A stretch of DNA of 64,000 bases, taken from positions 4,737,501 through 4,801,500 of the forward strand of contig NZ_JACHMH010000001.1 of NCBI RefSeq assembly GCF_014204915.1. Reading direction: 5' to 3'. The notes under the pieces were generated by a model. The model was not told the origin of the DNA and searched no databases. It saw only the letters and a list, made by a program, of their open reading frames with translations. The DNA is from Crossiella cryophila. Lineage in GTDB: Bacteria; Actinomycetota; Actinomycetes; Mycobacteriales; Pseudonocardiaceae. Shown here piece by piece: positions 43,931 through 52,861 of the stretch (position 1 is the stretch's first letter; each line of letters begins with the position of its first letter). Made by a program: the position numbers and the translations under genes.

Positions 43931-44440
43931 ATGACCACGATCAACTCCAGCACCGCGCTCGTGCTGGTCGACCTCCAGCGCCGGATCATCGCGCTGCCCA
44001 CCACCCCGCACACCGGCGAAACCGTGCTGGCCAACGCGATCCGGCTGCGCGACGCCTTCCGGGCCGCGGGCGCGCCGATCGTCCTCGTCCAGGCGCACCG
44101 GCCGAATGTCGAACAGCCCGAGGGCAGCGAACTCGACCCGGGCCTGGATCCGGCGGTGGGGGAGAAGCTGATCACCAAGCACACCATCGGCGCCTTCTAC
44201 GGCACCGAGCTGGACGCGCACCTGCGTGGGCTGGGCGTGACAACGCTGGTGTTCGGCGGGATCGCCACCGAGTTCGGGGTGGAGTCGACGTTGCGGGCGG
44301 CCGCCGATCACGGCTACGAGACGGTCGCGGTCTCCGATGCGATGACCGGATTGTCCGCGCTGGCGCACGAATCCGCGCTCACCGTGGTGTTCCCCCGACT
44401 CGGCGAGGTCCGGACCACCGCGGAGATCGTCGGCGACTGA
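43931..44440 (+). CDS. Isochorismatase-fold hydrolase, Gly at the usual Cys position
   Basis: 169 aa. The fold markers are TALVLVDLQRRI (catalytic Asp), GEKLITKHTIGAFYGTEL (Lys) and GGIATEFGVESTLRAAADHGY. In cysteine-hydrolase members (nicotinamidase and others) the last motif has Cys before V; here it is Gly, as in true isochorismatases such as EntB and PhzD. It probably acts on an enol ether or similar substrate, or is inactive as an amidase. The 3' end overlaps the convergent permease gene by 62 bp. Confidence 0.87.
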   Translation: MTTINSSTALVLVDLQRRIIALPTTPHTGETVLANAIRLRDAFRAAGAPIVLVQAHRPNVEQPEGSELDPGLDPAVGEKLITKHTIGAFYGTELDAHLRGLGVTTLVFGGIATEFGVESTLRAAADHGYETVAVSDAMTGLSALAHESALTVVFPRLGEVRTTAEIVGD

Positions 44441-45665
44441 ACCAGCCGGCCAGCACGGTCAGCCCGAAGGCGGACAGCAGCGCGTTGAGCGCCGGAATCC
44501 CCCACGGCACCAGCAATCCGATCGCCGCGGTGGCCAGCCAGATCAGCAGGGCGCCGGGCAGCCAGGCCGGGGCGTGCCGGGGCAGGGCGTCGCTGGGGCG
44601 GCTGTGTTCCAGCAGCGGGCGCCAGCGGCGCACCAGGTAGTACTCGGCGGTGGCGATGCCCACCACCGGCGGCAGCACCCCGGCCAGCACGGCCAGCAGA
44701 CCCTCCACTGTGGACAGCAGGCCGGTGGCGGAGGCGATCGCGCCGAGCAGGCCCATGCCCAGGGTGAGCAGGCGCGGGCTGGGGCGGCGGCCGAACAGGG
44801 TGTCCAGGGCGTTGGCCAGGCTCAGGGTGCCGACGTAGAGGTTGAGGTTCTGGATGTTGGCGGTGGCGGTGATCAGCACCGCGATGCCGAGGAAACCGGA
44901 GCCCGCGGTGACGATGGTGACCACGTCGGTGGTGTGGAAGGCCAGGGCGAGGGCGATGCCGCACAGGCCGATCAGCAGCTGGCCGAGCACGGTGCCGAAC
45001 AGGGTCAGCCGCACCACGTCGGCGCGGTCGCGGGTGAAGCGGGTGATGTCGGGGGCGACCACGATGCCGATGATCCACACCCCGACCACCGCGGTCACCC
45101 CGGCCGGTACCGACAGCGCGCCGGTGGGTTCGGCCAGCGGGCGGTCCCAGAGCTGGGTGAGGGCCAGATATCCGGCCAGGGCCAGGAAAGCGGGTGCGGT
45201 GACCGCGGCGGTGCGGGCCATCACGGTGAAGCCGAACATCACGATCGCGGTGATCGCCGCGCCGGTGGCCAGCGCCCAGATCCACCTCGGTCCGCCGATG
45301 ATGGTGTGGAAGCCTTGGGCCACAACGGTGTTGAGCACGCCGAACCAGCCGGTGACGCAGAGCGCGAGCACCAGTCCGAGGATGGCCGAGCCGTAACGGC
45401 CGAGTCCGGTCCACCGGGTGAGCACGGTGGTGGCCAGGCCCTCGCGCATGCCCATGATCCCCATCGCGAGCAGCGCGGCGGTCTGGATCGCCAGGCCCAG
45501 CACCAGCACCCCGGCCGCGGGCCAGAATCCCAGTGACAGCCCCAGTAACGCGCCGAGCATGAGCAGTCCGATGTTGCCTGCCTGGCCGAAGGACTGCACG
45601 GCCACCGTCCGCCAACCGTGTCGCGCCGCGGGCGGGACCCGGCGCAGGGTGTAGTCATCGGCCAC
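44379..45665 (-). CDS. NCS1-family purine/cytosine permease
   Basis: 428 aa with about 12 hydrophobic helices and GTG start. The N-terminal RTVAVQSFGQAGNIGLLMLGALLGL, then GMREGLATTVLTRWTGLGRYGSA, VAPDITRFTRDRADVVRL and TATANIQNLNLYVGTLSLANAL fit the CodB-like branch of NCS1 transporters. It imports a nucleobase or related heterocycle with H+ or Na+. It converges with the isochorismatase-fold gene, with a 62-bp overlap of 3' ends. Confidence 0.9.
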   Translation of the reverse strand: MADDYTLRRVPPAARHGWRTVAVQSFGQAGNIGLLMLGALLGLSLGFWPAAGVLVLGLAIQTAALLAMGIMGMREGLATTVLTRWTGLGRYGSAILGLVLALCVTGWFGVLNTVVAQGFHTIIGGPRWIWALATGAAITAIVMFGFTVMARTAAVTAPAFLALAGYLALTQLWDRPLAEPTGALSVPAGVTAVVGVWIIGIVVAPDITRFTRDRADVVRLTLFGTVLGQLLIGLCGIALALAFHTTDVVTIVTAGSGFLGIAVLITATANIQNLNLYVGTLSLANALDTLFGRRPSPRLLTLGMGLLGAIASATGLLSTVEGLLAVLAGVLPPVVGIATAEYYLVRRWRPLLEHSRPSDALPRHAPAWLPGALLIWLATAAIGLLVPWGIPALNALLSAFGLTVLAGWFSRRRSPRWSGPRRVGGTPR

Positions 45666-45740
45666 GCGCCGAAGTATGGGTGCGCCCGGCGTTCACCGGC
45701 GGGCCAACTGAAATTTCCCGTCCTGGCAGTGAAATCCCGG

Positions 45741-48700
45741 CTACTCGGCGCGTTCGACGTCCAGTTTGGCCAGTTCGCCGCGGATGTCATCGGCCTCGCG
45801 CATGCCCAGTTCGGTGAACAGGTCCAGTGCACGCTGCCAGTGCGCGCGGGCTTCGCGTTGCCTGCCAAGGCCGAGGTGGGTGCGGGCCAGGCTGCGGTTG
45901 GCCACGGCCTGCTGGAACTGGTCGCCGACCTCGCCCGCCAGTGCTTCGGCGCGGCGGGTGTAGTCCAGGGCCAGCTCGAACAACCCGGTGCCGCGGGCGG
46001 TCTCGCCGAGGCCGAGCAGGGCCTCGGATTCGTGACCTGGGCTGCCGATGGCCCTGGCCAGGGTGAGGGCCTGCTGGTAGTGCTCGCCCGCGGCGCTGAG
46101 GTCGCCGGTGTCCAGGCAGACGTCGCCGAGCTGGCGCAGCGCGTAGCCGTGCAGGCCGCGGTCGCCGGTGTCCTTGGCCACGGCCAGGGCCCGGTCGAGT
46201 TCGGCCAGTGCCGCCTCGTAGCGGCCGAGGCCGCGGTAGGCCGCGCCCAGGCCGATCCGGGCGCCGATGTCGACCTGCCGGTCGCCGGTGCTCTCGGCCA
46301 GCGCGACCGCCCGGCGCAGGTGTTCCACGGCCTGTTCGGCGCGGCCGACGCACGGGTAGGTGTGGCCCATGCCGGTGAGCACGTGGCCCTGCAGGCTGAG
46401 GTCGGCGGCCTGTTCGGCCAGGGCGAGGGCGCGCTGGAAGTGCACCAGGGCCTGTTCGTGGCGGCCGAGTCGGCGGTGGGTGAAGCCGAGTCCGGCCTGC
46501 GCGTAGCCCTGCACTCCGGCGAGTCCGGCGGTTTCGGCGAGTTCGAGGCCGCGCTGGAGGTGGGTGAGGGCCAGCGGGTAGCGGCCCTGCCACCAGTAGA
46601 CGTAGCCGAGCCGGTATTGCGCCTGGCCTTCCAGGCCGCCGTCGCCGGCGGCGTGCGCGAGTTCGATGACCTTGCCGTGCAGGACCTGGCCGTCGTCGTA
46701 GTAGCCGCGGAAGTTGAGGTAGTGCTGCAGCGCGGCGGAGAGGAAGGCGGCGTGTTCGGGCAGGCCGTGGGTGGCGGTGGTGATCAGGTTGGCGCGTTCG
46801 TGCTCCAGCCAGCCGGCGGCCTGCAGCCGGTTGGTCAGTTCCGGCGCGGCCAGGGTGGCGGCCGGCAGGTCGGGGCGGAGGTGTTTGTCCACCGGGACCA
46901 GGGCGTTCATCGCGGTGGCGGTGGTGTGCCGGTAGTACTCGCAGAGCCTGCCGAGCGCGGCCTGCCGGTCGTCCTCGGTCTCGCCGCAGCCGAGGAGCTG
47001 GCGGGCGTGCGCGCGGCAGAGGTCGTGGAAGCGGTAGCGGCCGGCGACCTGCTGCTGGAGCAGGTGCACGTCCAGGAGGTCCTCCAGGCCGGCTTCGGCG
47101 GTGAACTCCTCGTCCTCGGTGAGCGCGGCGGCGGCGTAGGGGTCGAAGTCCGCGCCGGGGTGCAGGCCGAGCAGCCGGAACAGTCGCTGCTGGGCGGGGG
47201 TGAGCTGCTGGTAGGACAGGGCGAAGGCGGCCGCGACGCCGCTGTCGCCGGTGGCCAGTTCGCCGAGCCTGCGGCGTTCGTCGCGCAGCCGGGTGGCCAG
47301 GTGCTCCACCGTCCACTTCGGACGGCTGCGCAGCCGGGCGGCGGCGATCCGGATGGCCAGGGGGAGCTGACCGCAGAGTGCGACGACCTCGGCCACCGCG
47401 GCGGGTTCGGCGGCGGCGCGGTCGGGTCCGGCGATCCGGGCGAACAGCGCGGTGGCGTCGTTGTCGGGCAGCACGTCCAGGGACAGGATGTGCGCGGCCT
47501 CCAGGTCGGTGAGCCGGTTCCGGCTGGTGATCAGCACCAGGCATTCCGGGTTGCCCGGCAGCAGCGGGCGGACCTGGGCGGCGCTGGCCGCGTTGTCCAG
47601 TACCAGCAGCGCCTTGCGGCCGGCGAGTTGTTTGCGCCAGAGTCCGGCGCGGGCCTGCAGGTCGTGCGGGATCTTCTCGCCGGGCACGCCGACCGAGCGG
47701 AGCAGGCTGTCCAGGGCGGCGGCCGGGTCGGTTGGCTGGTGGTCCTCGGCGTGCGCGTGCAGGTCGAGGAAGAGCTGGGCGTCGGGGTAGCGGTCGGCGA
47801 TCTGGTGCGCGGCCCGGATCGCGAGGGCGGTCTTGCCGACCCCCGCCATCCCGTCGATGGCGGTGATCACCACCGCGCTGCTCGCACCGGGCACCGCGGG
47901 CAGCCGGTCCAGCACCAGGTCGAGTTCGGTGTCCCGCCCGGTGAAGTCGTCGATGTCCCTTGGCAGCGACTGCCAGTTCGCCGTCGGCGCGTCCGGAGTG
48001 GGGGCGGACAGCGCGCTGTCCCCGGCCAGGATGCGCTGGTGCAGCGCGCGCAGCTCGGCGCCCGGCTCGATACCGAGGCCCTCGATCAGCGCGGTCCGGA
48101 TGTGGTGGAAGGCCTGCAACGCCTCGGCCTGCCGCCCACCGCGGTAGAGCGCGACCATGACCTGCCCCGCCAGCCGCTCGTCCAGCGGCCGACGCTCGGC
48201 CTGGGCGGAGAGGCGGGGGAGCAGTTCGGAGTGCCTGCCCCGGCGGAGCGCGACGTCGGCGTGGTCGAGTTCGGCGGCGACCAGCTCGCGTTCCAGGGTG
48301 GCGCGCACGCCGGTGAACCAGGGCGTGTCCAGGTCGGCGAAGGCCTCGCCGCGCCAGAGTTCGAACGCCTGCTCGAACAGGGCGAGCTGCTCGGCGTCCT
48401 CGGCGCTGGCGCGGGCCTTGGCCAGGAGGTGGCGGAAGCGGTGCAGGTCGACGGTGTGTTCGTCGACGGCGAGCACGTAGCCGCCGGAGCGGCGTTGAAT
48501 GCCCACGTCACCGGCCTCGGTGAGGATGGTGCGCAACCGGGTCAGGTAGCTGCGCAACGTCCCGGCGGCGCGTTGCGGCAACCGCTCTCCCCAGACCCGG
48601 TCGATGAGCTGGTCGGTGGTCACCGCCTGATTGGCCTCGACCAGCAGCGCGGCCAGCACCCGCCGTTGGCGGGCCGGACCCAGGTCGAGCAGGCGTCCCC

Positions 48701-48746
48701 CCGCCCGCGCCTCGACGCTGCCCAGCACCAGGAACTCCACCGTCAC
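45741..48746 (-). CDS. AfsR/SARP-type regulator: BTAD, NB-ARC, TPR
   Basis: 1001 aa, GTG start. N-terminal OmpR-like wHTH (LDLGPARQRRVLAALLVEANQAVTTDQLIDRVWG) and BTAD to about residue 245. The NB-ARC ATPase has Walker A DGMAGVGKTALAI (Gly299-Thr306), GRKALLVLDNAASAAQV and LVLITSRNRL. About eight C-terminal TPRs follow (repeated ALxxLGxxYxxLGRxxxA pattern). AfsR-like proteins activate secondary-metabolite or global targets. Its neighbours are not biosynthetic. Its promoter borders the repeat island at 48926-49970. Confidence 0.93.
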   Translation of the reverse strand: MTVEFLVLGSVEARAGGRLLDLGPARQRRVLAALLVEANQAVTTDQLIDRVWGERLPQRAAGTLRSYLTRLRTILTEAGDVGIQRRSGGYVLAVDEHTVDLHRFRHLLAKARASAEDAEQLALFEQAFELWRGEAFADLDTPWFTGVRATLERELVAAELDHADVALRRGRHSELLPRLSAQAERRPLDERLAGQVMVALYRGGRQAEALQAFHHIRTALIEGLGIEPGAELRALHQRILAGDSALSAPTPDAPTANWQSLPRDIDDFTGRDTELDLVLDRLPAVPGASSAVVITAIDGMAGVGKTALAIRAAHQIADRYPDAQLFLDLHAHAEDHQPTDPAAALDSLLRSVGVPGEKIPHDLQARAGLWRKQLAGRKALLVLDNAASAAQVRPLLPGNPECLVLITSRNRLTDLEAAHILSLDVLPDNDATALFARIAGPDRAAAEPAAVAEVVALCGQLPLAIRIAAARLRSRPKWTVEHLATRLRDERRRLGELATGDSGVAAAFALSYQQLTPAQQRLFRLLGLHPGADFDPYAAAALTEDEEFTAEAGLEDLLDVHLLQQQVAGRYRFHDLCRAHARQLLGCGETEDDRQAALGRLCEYYRHTTATAMNALVPVDKHLRPDLPAATLAAPELTNRLQAAGWLEHERANLITTATHGLPEHAAFLSAALQHYLNFRGYYDDGQVLHGKVIELAHAAGDGGLEGQAQYRLGYVYWWQGRYPLALTHLQRGLELAETAGLAGVQGYAQAGLGFTHRRLGRHEQALVHFQRALALAEQAADLSLQGHVLTGMGHTYPCVGRAEQAVEHLRRAVALAESTGDRQVDIGARIGLGAAYRGLGRYEAALAELDRALAVAKDTGDRGLHGYALRQLGDVCLDTGDLSAAGEHYQQALTLARAIGSPGHESEALLGLGETARGTGLFELALDYTRRAEALAGEVGDQFQQAVANRSLARTHLGLGRQREARAHWQRALDLFTELGMREADDIRGELAKLDVERAE

Positions 48747-48925
48747 GCAGTACCCCCAGCCGTCACACCCCCCGGCTTACCAGGCCCGAACTGGGAGTTC
48801 AACGTTCCTTCAACGTCTTCGCGCCTAGGGTGCGGGAAAGTTGATCTGGTAGCGGGCTGTCCATTCCTGGGGGTGTGGGCAGCCCGCTCCCTTACGTCCG
48901 GGCTCGAGCGGCGCAATCTCCCGGC

Positions 48926-48990
48926 GTGTTGGCCGTTCTTGTACGCCGTGTTGGCCGTTGTCGTACGGAGTGTTGGCCGTTGTTGTACGG
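48926..48990 (+). repeat. TTGGCCG 22-bp repeat array R2 (3 units)
   Basis: Three tandem units with exact 22-bp period, each TGTTGGCCGTT followed by a TGTACG or CGTACG end. Confidence 0.9.
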
Positions 48991-49027
48991 GGCGGGGGTT
49001 GGGGGTTAGGGGGGTAAACCCCCACGA

Positions 49028-49194
49028 CGAGGGTTCTCGTGTGTTCTCCGTACGGCCTGGAGCTTGCTGACCGCGCCCCGAGGAGCGGCCCCTGCAACAC
49101 AATCCGCCGCCGACCCCACCCAAGGTGACGGGGGCCGCTCCTCGGGGTGTGGTTGGCTTGCGGAAGGCCGTGCGGAGAACACACGAGCCCTCGG
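49028..49194. repeat. Large inverted repeat A
   Basis: Outer arms of about 31 bp (TTCTCGTGTGTTCTCCG / CGGAGAACACACGAG) and inner arms of about 20 bp (GCCCCGAGGAGCGGCCCC / GGGGCCGCTCCTCGGGG-like) around a ~40-base loop. It could form one long cruciform or RNA hairpin. Confidence 0.85.
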
Positions 49195-49255
49195 AGCCAC
49201 GCTGGTTCAGGCCCCGGCAGCACAAACCCCGCCCCGCAACCTGCTCATCCCGGGG

Positions 49256-49397
49256 TTTGATCTGCCCTCCCCCCTCCGGTGGTCTGCCCGCCGGCGAGGC
49301 CATCTTTTCCGCTCTTGATCTTTGCGTTGTTGGCCTCTGTTGCTGAGGTACACGAGCGAAGATCAAGAGCGTCCTCGCCGGACGGGCAGAAATCAAA
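49256..49397. repeat. Large inverted repeat B
   Basis: Nested arms: TTTGAT/ATCAAA, CTGCCCGCCGGCGAGG/CCTCGCCGGACGGGCAG, and GCTCTTGATCTT/AAGATCAAGAGC around a ~36-base loop. Confidence 0.85.
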
Positions 49398-49450
49398 GGA
49401 TGGGGGGGAAAGTCAAAGACAAGGGCAAAGATGAAGAGCAGTGCTCGTAC

Positions 49451-49600
49451 GGTTCCCCCATCCCCGTCAGCCTTCCGATACCAAACCACATCCCGGCAAG
49501 CGACCGCCGTTGCTGTTGGGTGGCTAGGGCGGCGGCAGGTTGAGCGGCCGCTTGCCGGGATGTGGTGTGTCCTCTCCAGGCTGACGGGGATGGGGGAACC
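49451..49600. repeat. Large inverted repeat C
   Basis: Two perfect arm segments: 22 bp (49451-49472 with 49579-49600; GGTTCCCCCATCCCC type) and 17 bp (49485-49501 with 49550-49566; ACCACATCCCGGCAAGC). Confidence 0.9.
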
Positions 49601-49638
49601 GCTCGGGGAGTGTTGAAAAGCCACCCCGGCCGCCTGTT

Positions 49639-49784
49639 CGGGCTTCGCCCGGTCGCGGCGCGTGCGAACCGCCTGGCCGCATCGTTCCCGGGCTTCGCCC
49701 GACCTCCGGGTCATAACCGCCCGGCCGCCACGCTCCGGGCTTCGCCCGCCTGCCCCCAACACCCACCACTCCGGGCTTCGCCCG
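49639..49784. repeat. Four spaced CGGGCTTCGCCCG hairpins
   Basis: Identical 13-mers at 49639, 49689, 49736 and 49772. Each folds as CGGGC-TTC-GCCCG, a compact hairpin with a TTC loop. Confidence 0.9.
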
Positions 49785-49800
49785 CTTGCCCGGCGTCCCA

Positions 49801-49970
49801 CAACGGCCAACGACCCGTACAAGAACGGCCAACACCCCGTACCAAAGCGGCCAACACGCGGGCTGGGGTTTCAACCCCCCGGCGTGTTGGCCGTTGTCGT
49901 ACGGCGTGTTGGCCGTTCTGGGACGGTGTGTTGGCCGTTCTTGTACGCCAGGTTGGCCGTTCTTGTACGG
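49801..49970. repeat. TTGGCCG arrays R3 and R4, head-to-head
   Basis: R3 (49801-49858, three units, minus orientation) faces R4 (49884-49970, four units, plus orientation) across a GGGGTTTCAACCCC hairpin. Together they form a large palindromic arrangement. Confidence 0.88.
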
Positions 49971-49972
49971 GG

Positions 49973-50575
49973 TCAGGCGGGGGCTGGGGGCCAGATCTGG
50001 GTGGCTGCGGAGAGGGCGGCGGTTTGGTAGGGCGGGTTGGGGATGCCTTCGACGAGTACCTCCAGGGGCCAGGTTTCGCGGAGTACTGCCCATAGTTGGG
50101 AGGACAGGGCCGCGTAGGCGTGGAGGGGGTCTGTGGTGGGGGGTAGGCGTAGGACGTAGATCCAGGTTCCGGAGTCGCGGACGCCGGGCAGGGGGTCTCG
50201 CCAGGTGCGGGACAGGGCCAGGGCGTTGTGGTGGGCTGCTTCGGTGGCGAGCAGGGTGTCCGAGGGGGCGGGGTCGGGGGCCGCTGCGGGGGCGGTGGGG
50301 GTGAAGTGGTGGCGTGGGGGTGGGATGGTGGCCACGGCGGGGACGGCTGCCAGGTCCTGGCTGTCGGGGTCGGGGAGGGCGGAGCGGATCAGGTCGCGCT
50401 CCTCCTCGGTGATGCCGACCTCGTGGTAGGCCAGGGTGAGCAGCAGGGTCGCGTCGGCGAGGTCGGGTTCGCCCGCGTGATAGTGCGTGCGGATGGCGTC
50501 CAGGGTGTCGTCGGACAAGCGGCCCGCCAGGCGCGCGCACACCTCCAGCACTCTCGCGTAAGTCAGCACGTCCAC
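49973..50575 (-). CDS. Hypothetical protein
   Basis: 200 aa with GTG start. The N-terminal ~65 residues are helical (LTYARVLEVCARLAGRLSDDTLDAIRTHYHAG), followed by a Pro/Ala linker and a C-terminal segment with TWRDPLPGVRDSGTWIYVLRLPPTTDP. No motif I recognise. Its stop lies three bases after repeat array R4 ends, and its start is 76 bp from array R5, so the gene is bracketed by repeat arrays. Confidence 0.65.
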   Translation of the reverse strand: MDVLTYARVLEVCARLAGRLSDDTLDAIRTHYHAGEPDLADATLLLTLAYHEVGITEEERDLIRSALPDPDSQDLAAVPAVATIPPPRHHFTPTAPAAAPDPAPSDTLLATEAAHHNALALSRTWRDPLPGVRDSGTWIYVLRLPPTTDPLHAYAALSSQLWAVLRETWPLEVLVEGIPNPPYQTAALSAATQIWPPAPA

Positions 50576-50651
50576 GCTGCCCAGGATCGCAGGCGGGGCG
50601 GCGCAGGCTGGGACGAGCTGCGGCGTTTCCCCGGGTGTCCCCCGGTGGGGG

Positions 50652-50696
50652 ACGTACCGGAACGGCCAACATGGCGTACGAGAACGGCCAACACTC
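50652..50696 (-). repeat. TTGGCCG repeat array R5 (2 units)
   Basis: Two units in minus orientation (GTACGAGAACGGCCAACA form) between the hypothetical gene start and the RibA-like stop codon. Confidence 0.85.
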
Positions 50697-50698
50697 GG

Positions 50699-51328
50699 TT
50701 AGTGGGAGTCACTGAAGACCTCTACCTGGGGGAGATCGTGGCCTAGGCGGTCGCGTTTGGCGGTGAGGTAGCCGATGTTGTGCGGGTTGGCGGGCATGAC
50801 GAGGGGGACTCGGGCGACTACGGGGATGCCGTGGGCTTCGAGGGCCTCGAACTTGTCCGGGTTGTTGGACAGGAGGCGGACCGAGCGGACTCGGAGGTGG
50901 CGGAGGACCTTGGCTGCGGGGGCGTAGTCCCTGGTGTCGACGGGGAGGCCGAGTTCGGTGGCCGAGTCCACTGTGTCCAGTCCGAGTTCGTCCTGGAGCA
51001 CGTGGGTGCGGACCTTGGCGACCAGACCGATGCCCCGGCCCTCGTGGCCGCGCAGGTAGACCAGCACGCCGCTGCCCTCGCGCACGATGGCGTCCAGGGC
51101 ACTGTTGAGCTGTTCGCCGCACTCGCAGCGCATGGCGCCCAGGATGTCGCCGGTCAGGCACTCCGAGTGCATGCGCACCAGCACCTCCTCCCGGCCCCGC
51201 GCGCTGCCGTAGACCAGCGCCATGTGCTCGTGCCCGTCCGCCCAGAACGCGATGGCGCGGAACGTGCCCCTGCGCGTGACCAGGTCGGACTCCGCGACGT
51301 CGGTATCGCTGAAGGCTTCCGTGTACAT
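50699..51328 (-). CDS. ribA: GTP cyclohydrolase II paralogue, likely formamidopyrimidine-forming
   Basis: 209 aa from the ATG at 51328 (GAGGAGAGG upstream). Zn2+ ligands Cys57, Cys68 and Cys70 lie in [20 protein letters not shown], followed by [26 protein letters not shown] and [12 protein letters not shown]. It is a stand-alone GCH II without the RibB half. The residue aligned with E. coli Tyr105 (KIRAYALQD) is His109 here (KVRTHVLQD). As I recall, an S. coelicolor paralogue (SCO6655) with Met there stops at the formylated pyrimidine (FAPy). With no other riboflavin genes nearby, I infer a specialised role. It is divergent from the PTPS-like gene. Confidence 0.88.
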   Translation of the reverse strand: MYTEAFSDTDVAESDLVTRRGTFRAIAFWADGHEHMALVYGSARGREEVLVRMHSECLTGDILGAMRCECGEQLNSALDAIVREGSGVLVYLRGHEGRGIGLVAKVRTHVLQDELGLDTVDSATELGLPVDTRDYAPAAKVLRHLRVRSVRLLSNNPDKFEALEAHGIPVVARVPLVMPANPHNIGYLTAKRDRLGHDLPQVEVFSDSH

Positions 51329-51416
51329 CCGGCCTCTCCTCACCCCAGTCCGGCCTGACGTTGTTCTACGCTCGGCCGGAAGTTGCACCGTTGCCCGCTC
51401 TCCGCTGGAGGTCACC

Positions 51417-51815
51417 CTGTTCAGCATTACCGTCCGTGATCACGTCATGGTCGCGCACAGTTTCCGAGGCGAGGTCTTCGGTCCGGCGCAACGCCTGCAC
51501 GGAGCTACGTTCGTGGTCGACGCCCGGTTCAGCCGGAGCGAGCTTGATTCGGACAACATCGTCGTCGACATCGGACTGGCCACCCAGAAGCTCGGCGAGG
51601 TGCTGGCCGGTTTCAACTACCGGAACCTGGACGAGGTACCCGAATTCGCCGGGATCAACACCTCGACGGAGTTCCTGGCCAAGCACATCGCGGACCTGCT
51701 CGCCGAGGCCGTGCACGCCGGCGCGCTGGGCGAGGGCGCCCGTGGACTGGCCAAGATCGAGGTCACCCTGCACGAGTCGCACGTGGCCTGGGCCGGCTAC
51801 GAACGTTCGCTGTGA
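51417..51815 (+). CDS. PTPS/QueD-fold protein lacking the catalytic triad; CTG start
   Basis: 132 aa. The family match ([15 protein letters not shown]...[13 protein letters not shown]...[15 protein letters not shown]...[14 protein letters not shown]) begins at the codon CTG at 51417, which has GGAGG at 51407-51411, five bases away. No ATG, GTG or TTG fits in frame nearby. Zinc ligands His14 and His28 remain, but the usual third His is Ala30. The catalytic Cys is Ala24, and the Asp-His pair is Asn67-Tyr68. It keeps the fold and Glu120 but cannot use normal PTPS or QueD chemistry. It is the first gene of a four-gene operon whose genes overlap. Confidence 0.82.
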   Translation: MFSITVRDHVMVAHSFRGEVFGPAQRLHGATFVVDARFSRSELDSDNIVVDIGLATQKLGEVLAGFNYRNLDEVPEFAGINTSTEFLAKHIADLLAEAVHAGALGEGARGLAKIEVTLHESHVAWAGYERSL

Positions 51816-52861
51816 CCGTCTGGTTCGTGCTGCCCGGCGACATCGACGACCGCGCCGCGCCCAGCGGCGGCAACGTCTACGACCGCCGGATCAGCCAGGC
51901 GCTGGCCGCCGGGGGAGCGGGGCTGCGCGAGATCCCGGTGCCAGGGGCCTGGCCGCAGCCCGACCTGGCCGCCCGGCACGGGCTGGCCGCCGCGCTGGCG
52001 GCCTGCCCGGACGGCTCGGTGGTGCTCTTCGACGGGCTGGTCGCCTGCGGGGTGCCTGAACTGCTGCGACCCGAGGCGGAGCGGCTCAACCTGGTGGTGC
52101 TGGTGCACCTGCCGCTGGCCGATGAGACCGGCCTGGACCCGGCGCTGGCGGCCGCCCTGGACGCGGCCGAGCGGGACAGCCTGCACCTGGCCCGCGCCGT
52201 GGTGGCCACCAGTGCCTGGGCGGCCTGGCGGCTGGTGCAGCGGCACGGCCTGGACCCGGACCGGGTGCACACCGTGCCGCCGGGGGTGGACCCGGCGCCG
52301 ATCGCCCCCGGCACCGACGGCGGCTCCCAACTGCTGTGCGTGGCCTCGCTGACCCCGCGCAAGGGCCACGACCTGCTGGTCAAGGCCCTCGCCGAGGTCG
52401 GCGACCTGCCCTGGCACTGCGCCTGCGCCGGACCACTGCGCGACCCCGCCCAGCTGCGCCTGGTCCGGGACCTGATCGAACGGCACGGGCTGGGCGAGCG
52501 GATCCGGCTGCTCGGCCCGCGCACCGGCATGCCCCTGGAACGCCAGTACGCCGCCGCCGACCTGCTCGTGCTGCCCTCCCGCGCGGAGACCTACGGCATG
52601 GTCGTCACCGAGGCGCTGGCCCGCGGCATCCCGGTGCTGGCCACCTCCGGCAGCGGCGTGCCGGAAGCCCTCGGCGACGGCGGACTGCTGGTGCCACCAG
52701 GGGACGTGACCGCGCTGGCCGCCGCGCTGCGCCGCTGGCTCACCAACGAGGACCTGCGGCGTGACCTGCGGGTTTCCGCGCGTCGGCGGCGGGGCGTGCT
52801 GTCCACCTGGGACGAATCGGCCAGGGAACTCGCGCAGGTGCTGGCTACCCTGCGCGCATGA
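51812..52861 (+). CDS. GT4-family glycosyltransferase
   Basis: 349 aa, GTG start overlapping the upstream stop (GTGA). GT-B fold: the N-terminal half has [24 protein letters not shown]; the C-terminal half has [20 protein letters not shown] and the donor-binding E-x7-E in [22 protein letters not shown]. It transfers a nucleotide-activated sugar; donor and acceptor are unknown. Tight coupling to the PTPS-like and methyltransferase genes argues for a glycosylated small molecule or lipid. Confidence 0.9.
   Translation: MTVWFVLPGDIDDRAAPSGGNVYDRRISQALAAGGAGLREIPVPGAWPQPDLAARHGLAAALAACPDGSVVLFDGLVACGVPELLRPEAERLNLVVLVHLPLADETGLDPALAAALDAAERDSLHLARAVVATSAWAAWRLVQRHGLDPDRVHTVPPGVDPAPIAPGTDGGSQLLCVASLTPRKGHDLLVKALAEVGDLPWHCACAGPLRDPAQLRLVRDLIERHGLGERIRLLGPRTGMPLERQYAAADLLVLPSRAETYGMVVTEALARGIPVLATSGSGVPEALGDGGLLVPPGDVTALAAALRRWLTNEDLRRDLRVSARRRRGVLSTWDESARELAQVLATLRA

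Larger units (their letters stand above)
48747..49972. repeat. 1.2-kb non-coding repeat island
   Basis: The frames across this region lack conserved sequence or good starts and are forced by the repeats. It contains, in order: TTGGCCG array R2 (48926-48990); inverted repeat A (49028-49194); inverted repeat B (49256-49397); inverted repeat C (49451-49600); four CGGGCTTCGCCCG hairpins (49639, 49689, 49736, 49772); array R3 (49801-49858) and, facing it, R4 (49884-49970). A local A/T-rich stretch (GATCAAGAGC context, 49310-49440) is unusual for the genome. No gene is called. Confidence 0.8.

Noticed and set aside
48743-49822. A 359-codon minus-strand frame across the repeat island
   Set aside because: It reads through repeat arrays and large inverted repeats, has low-complexity composition and no homology-like pattern.
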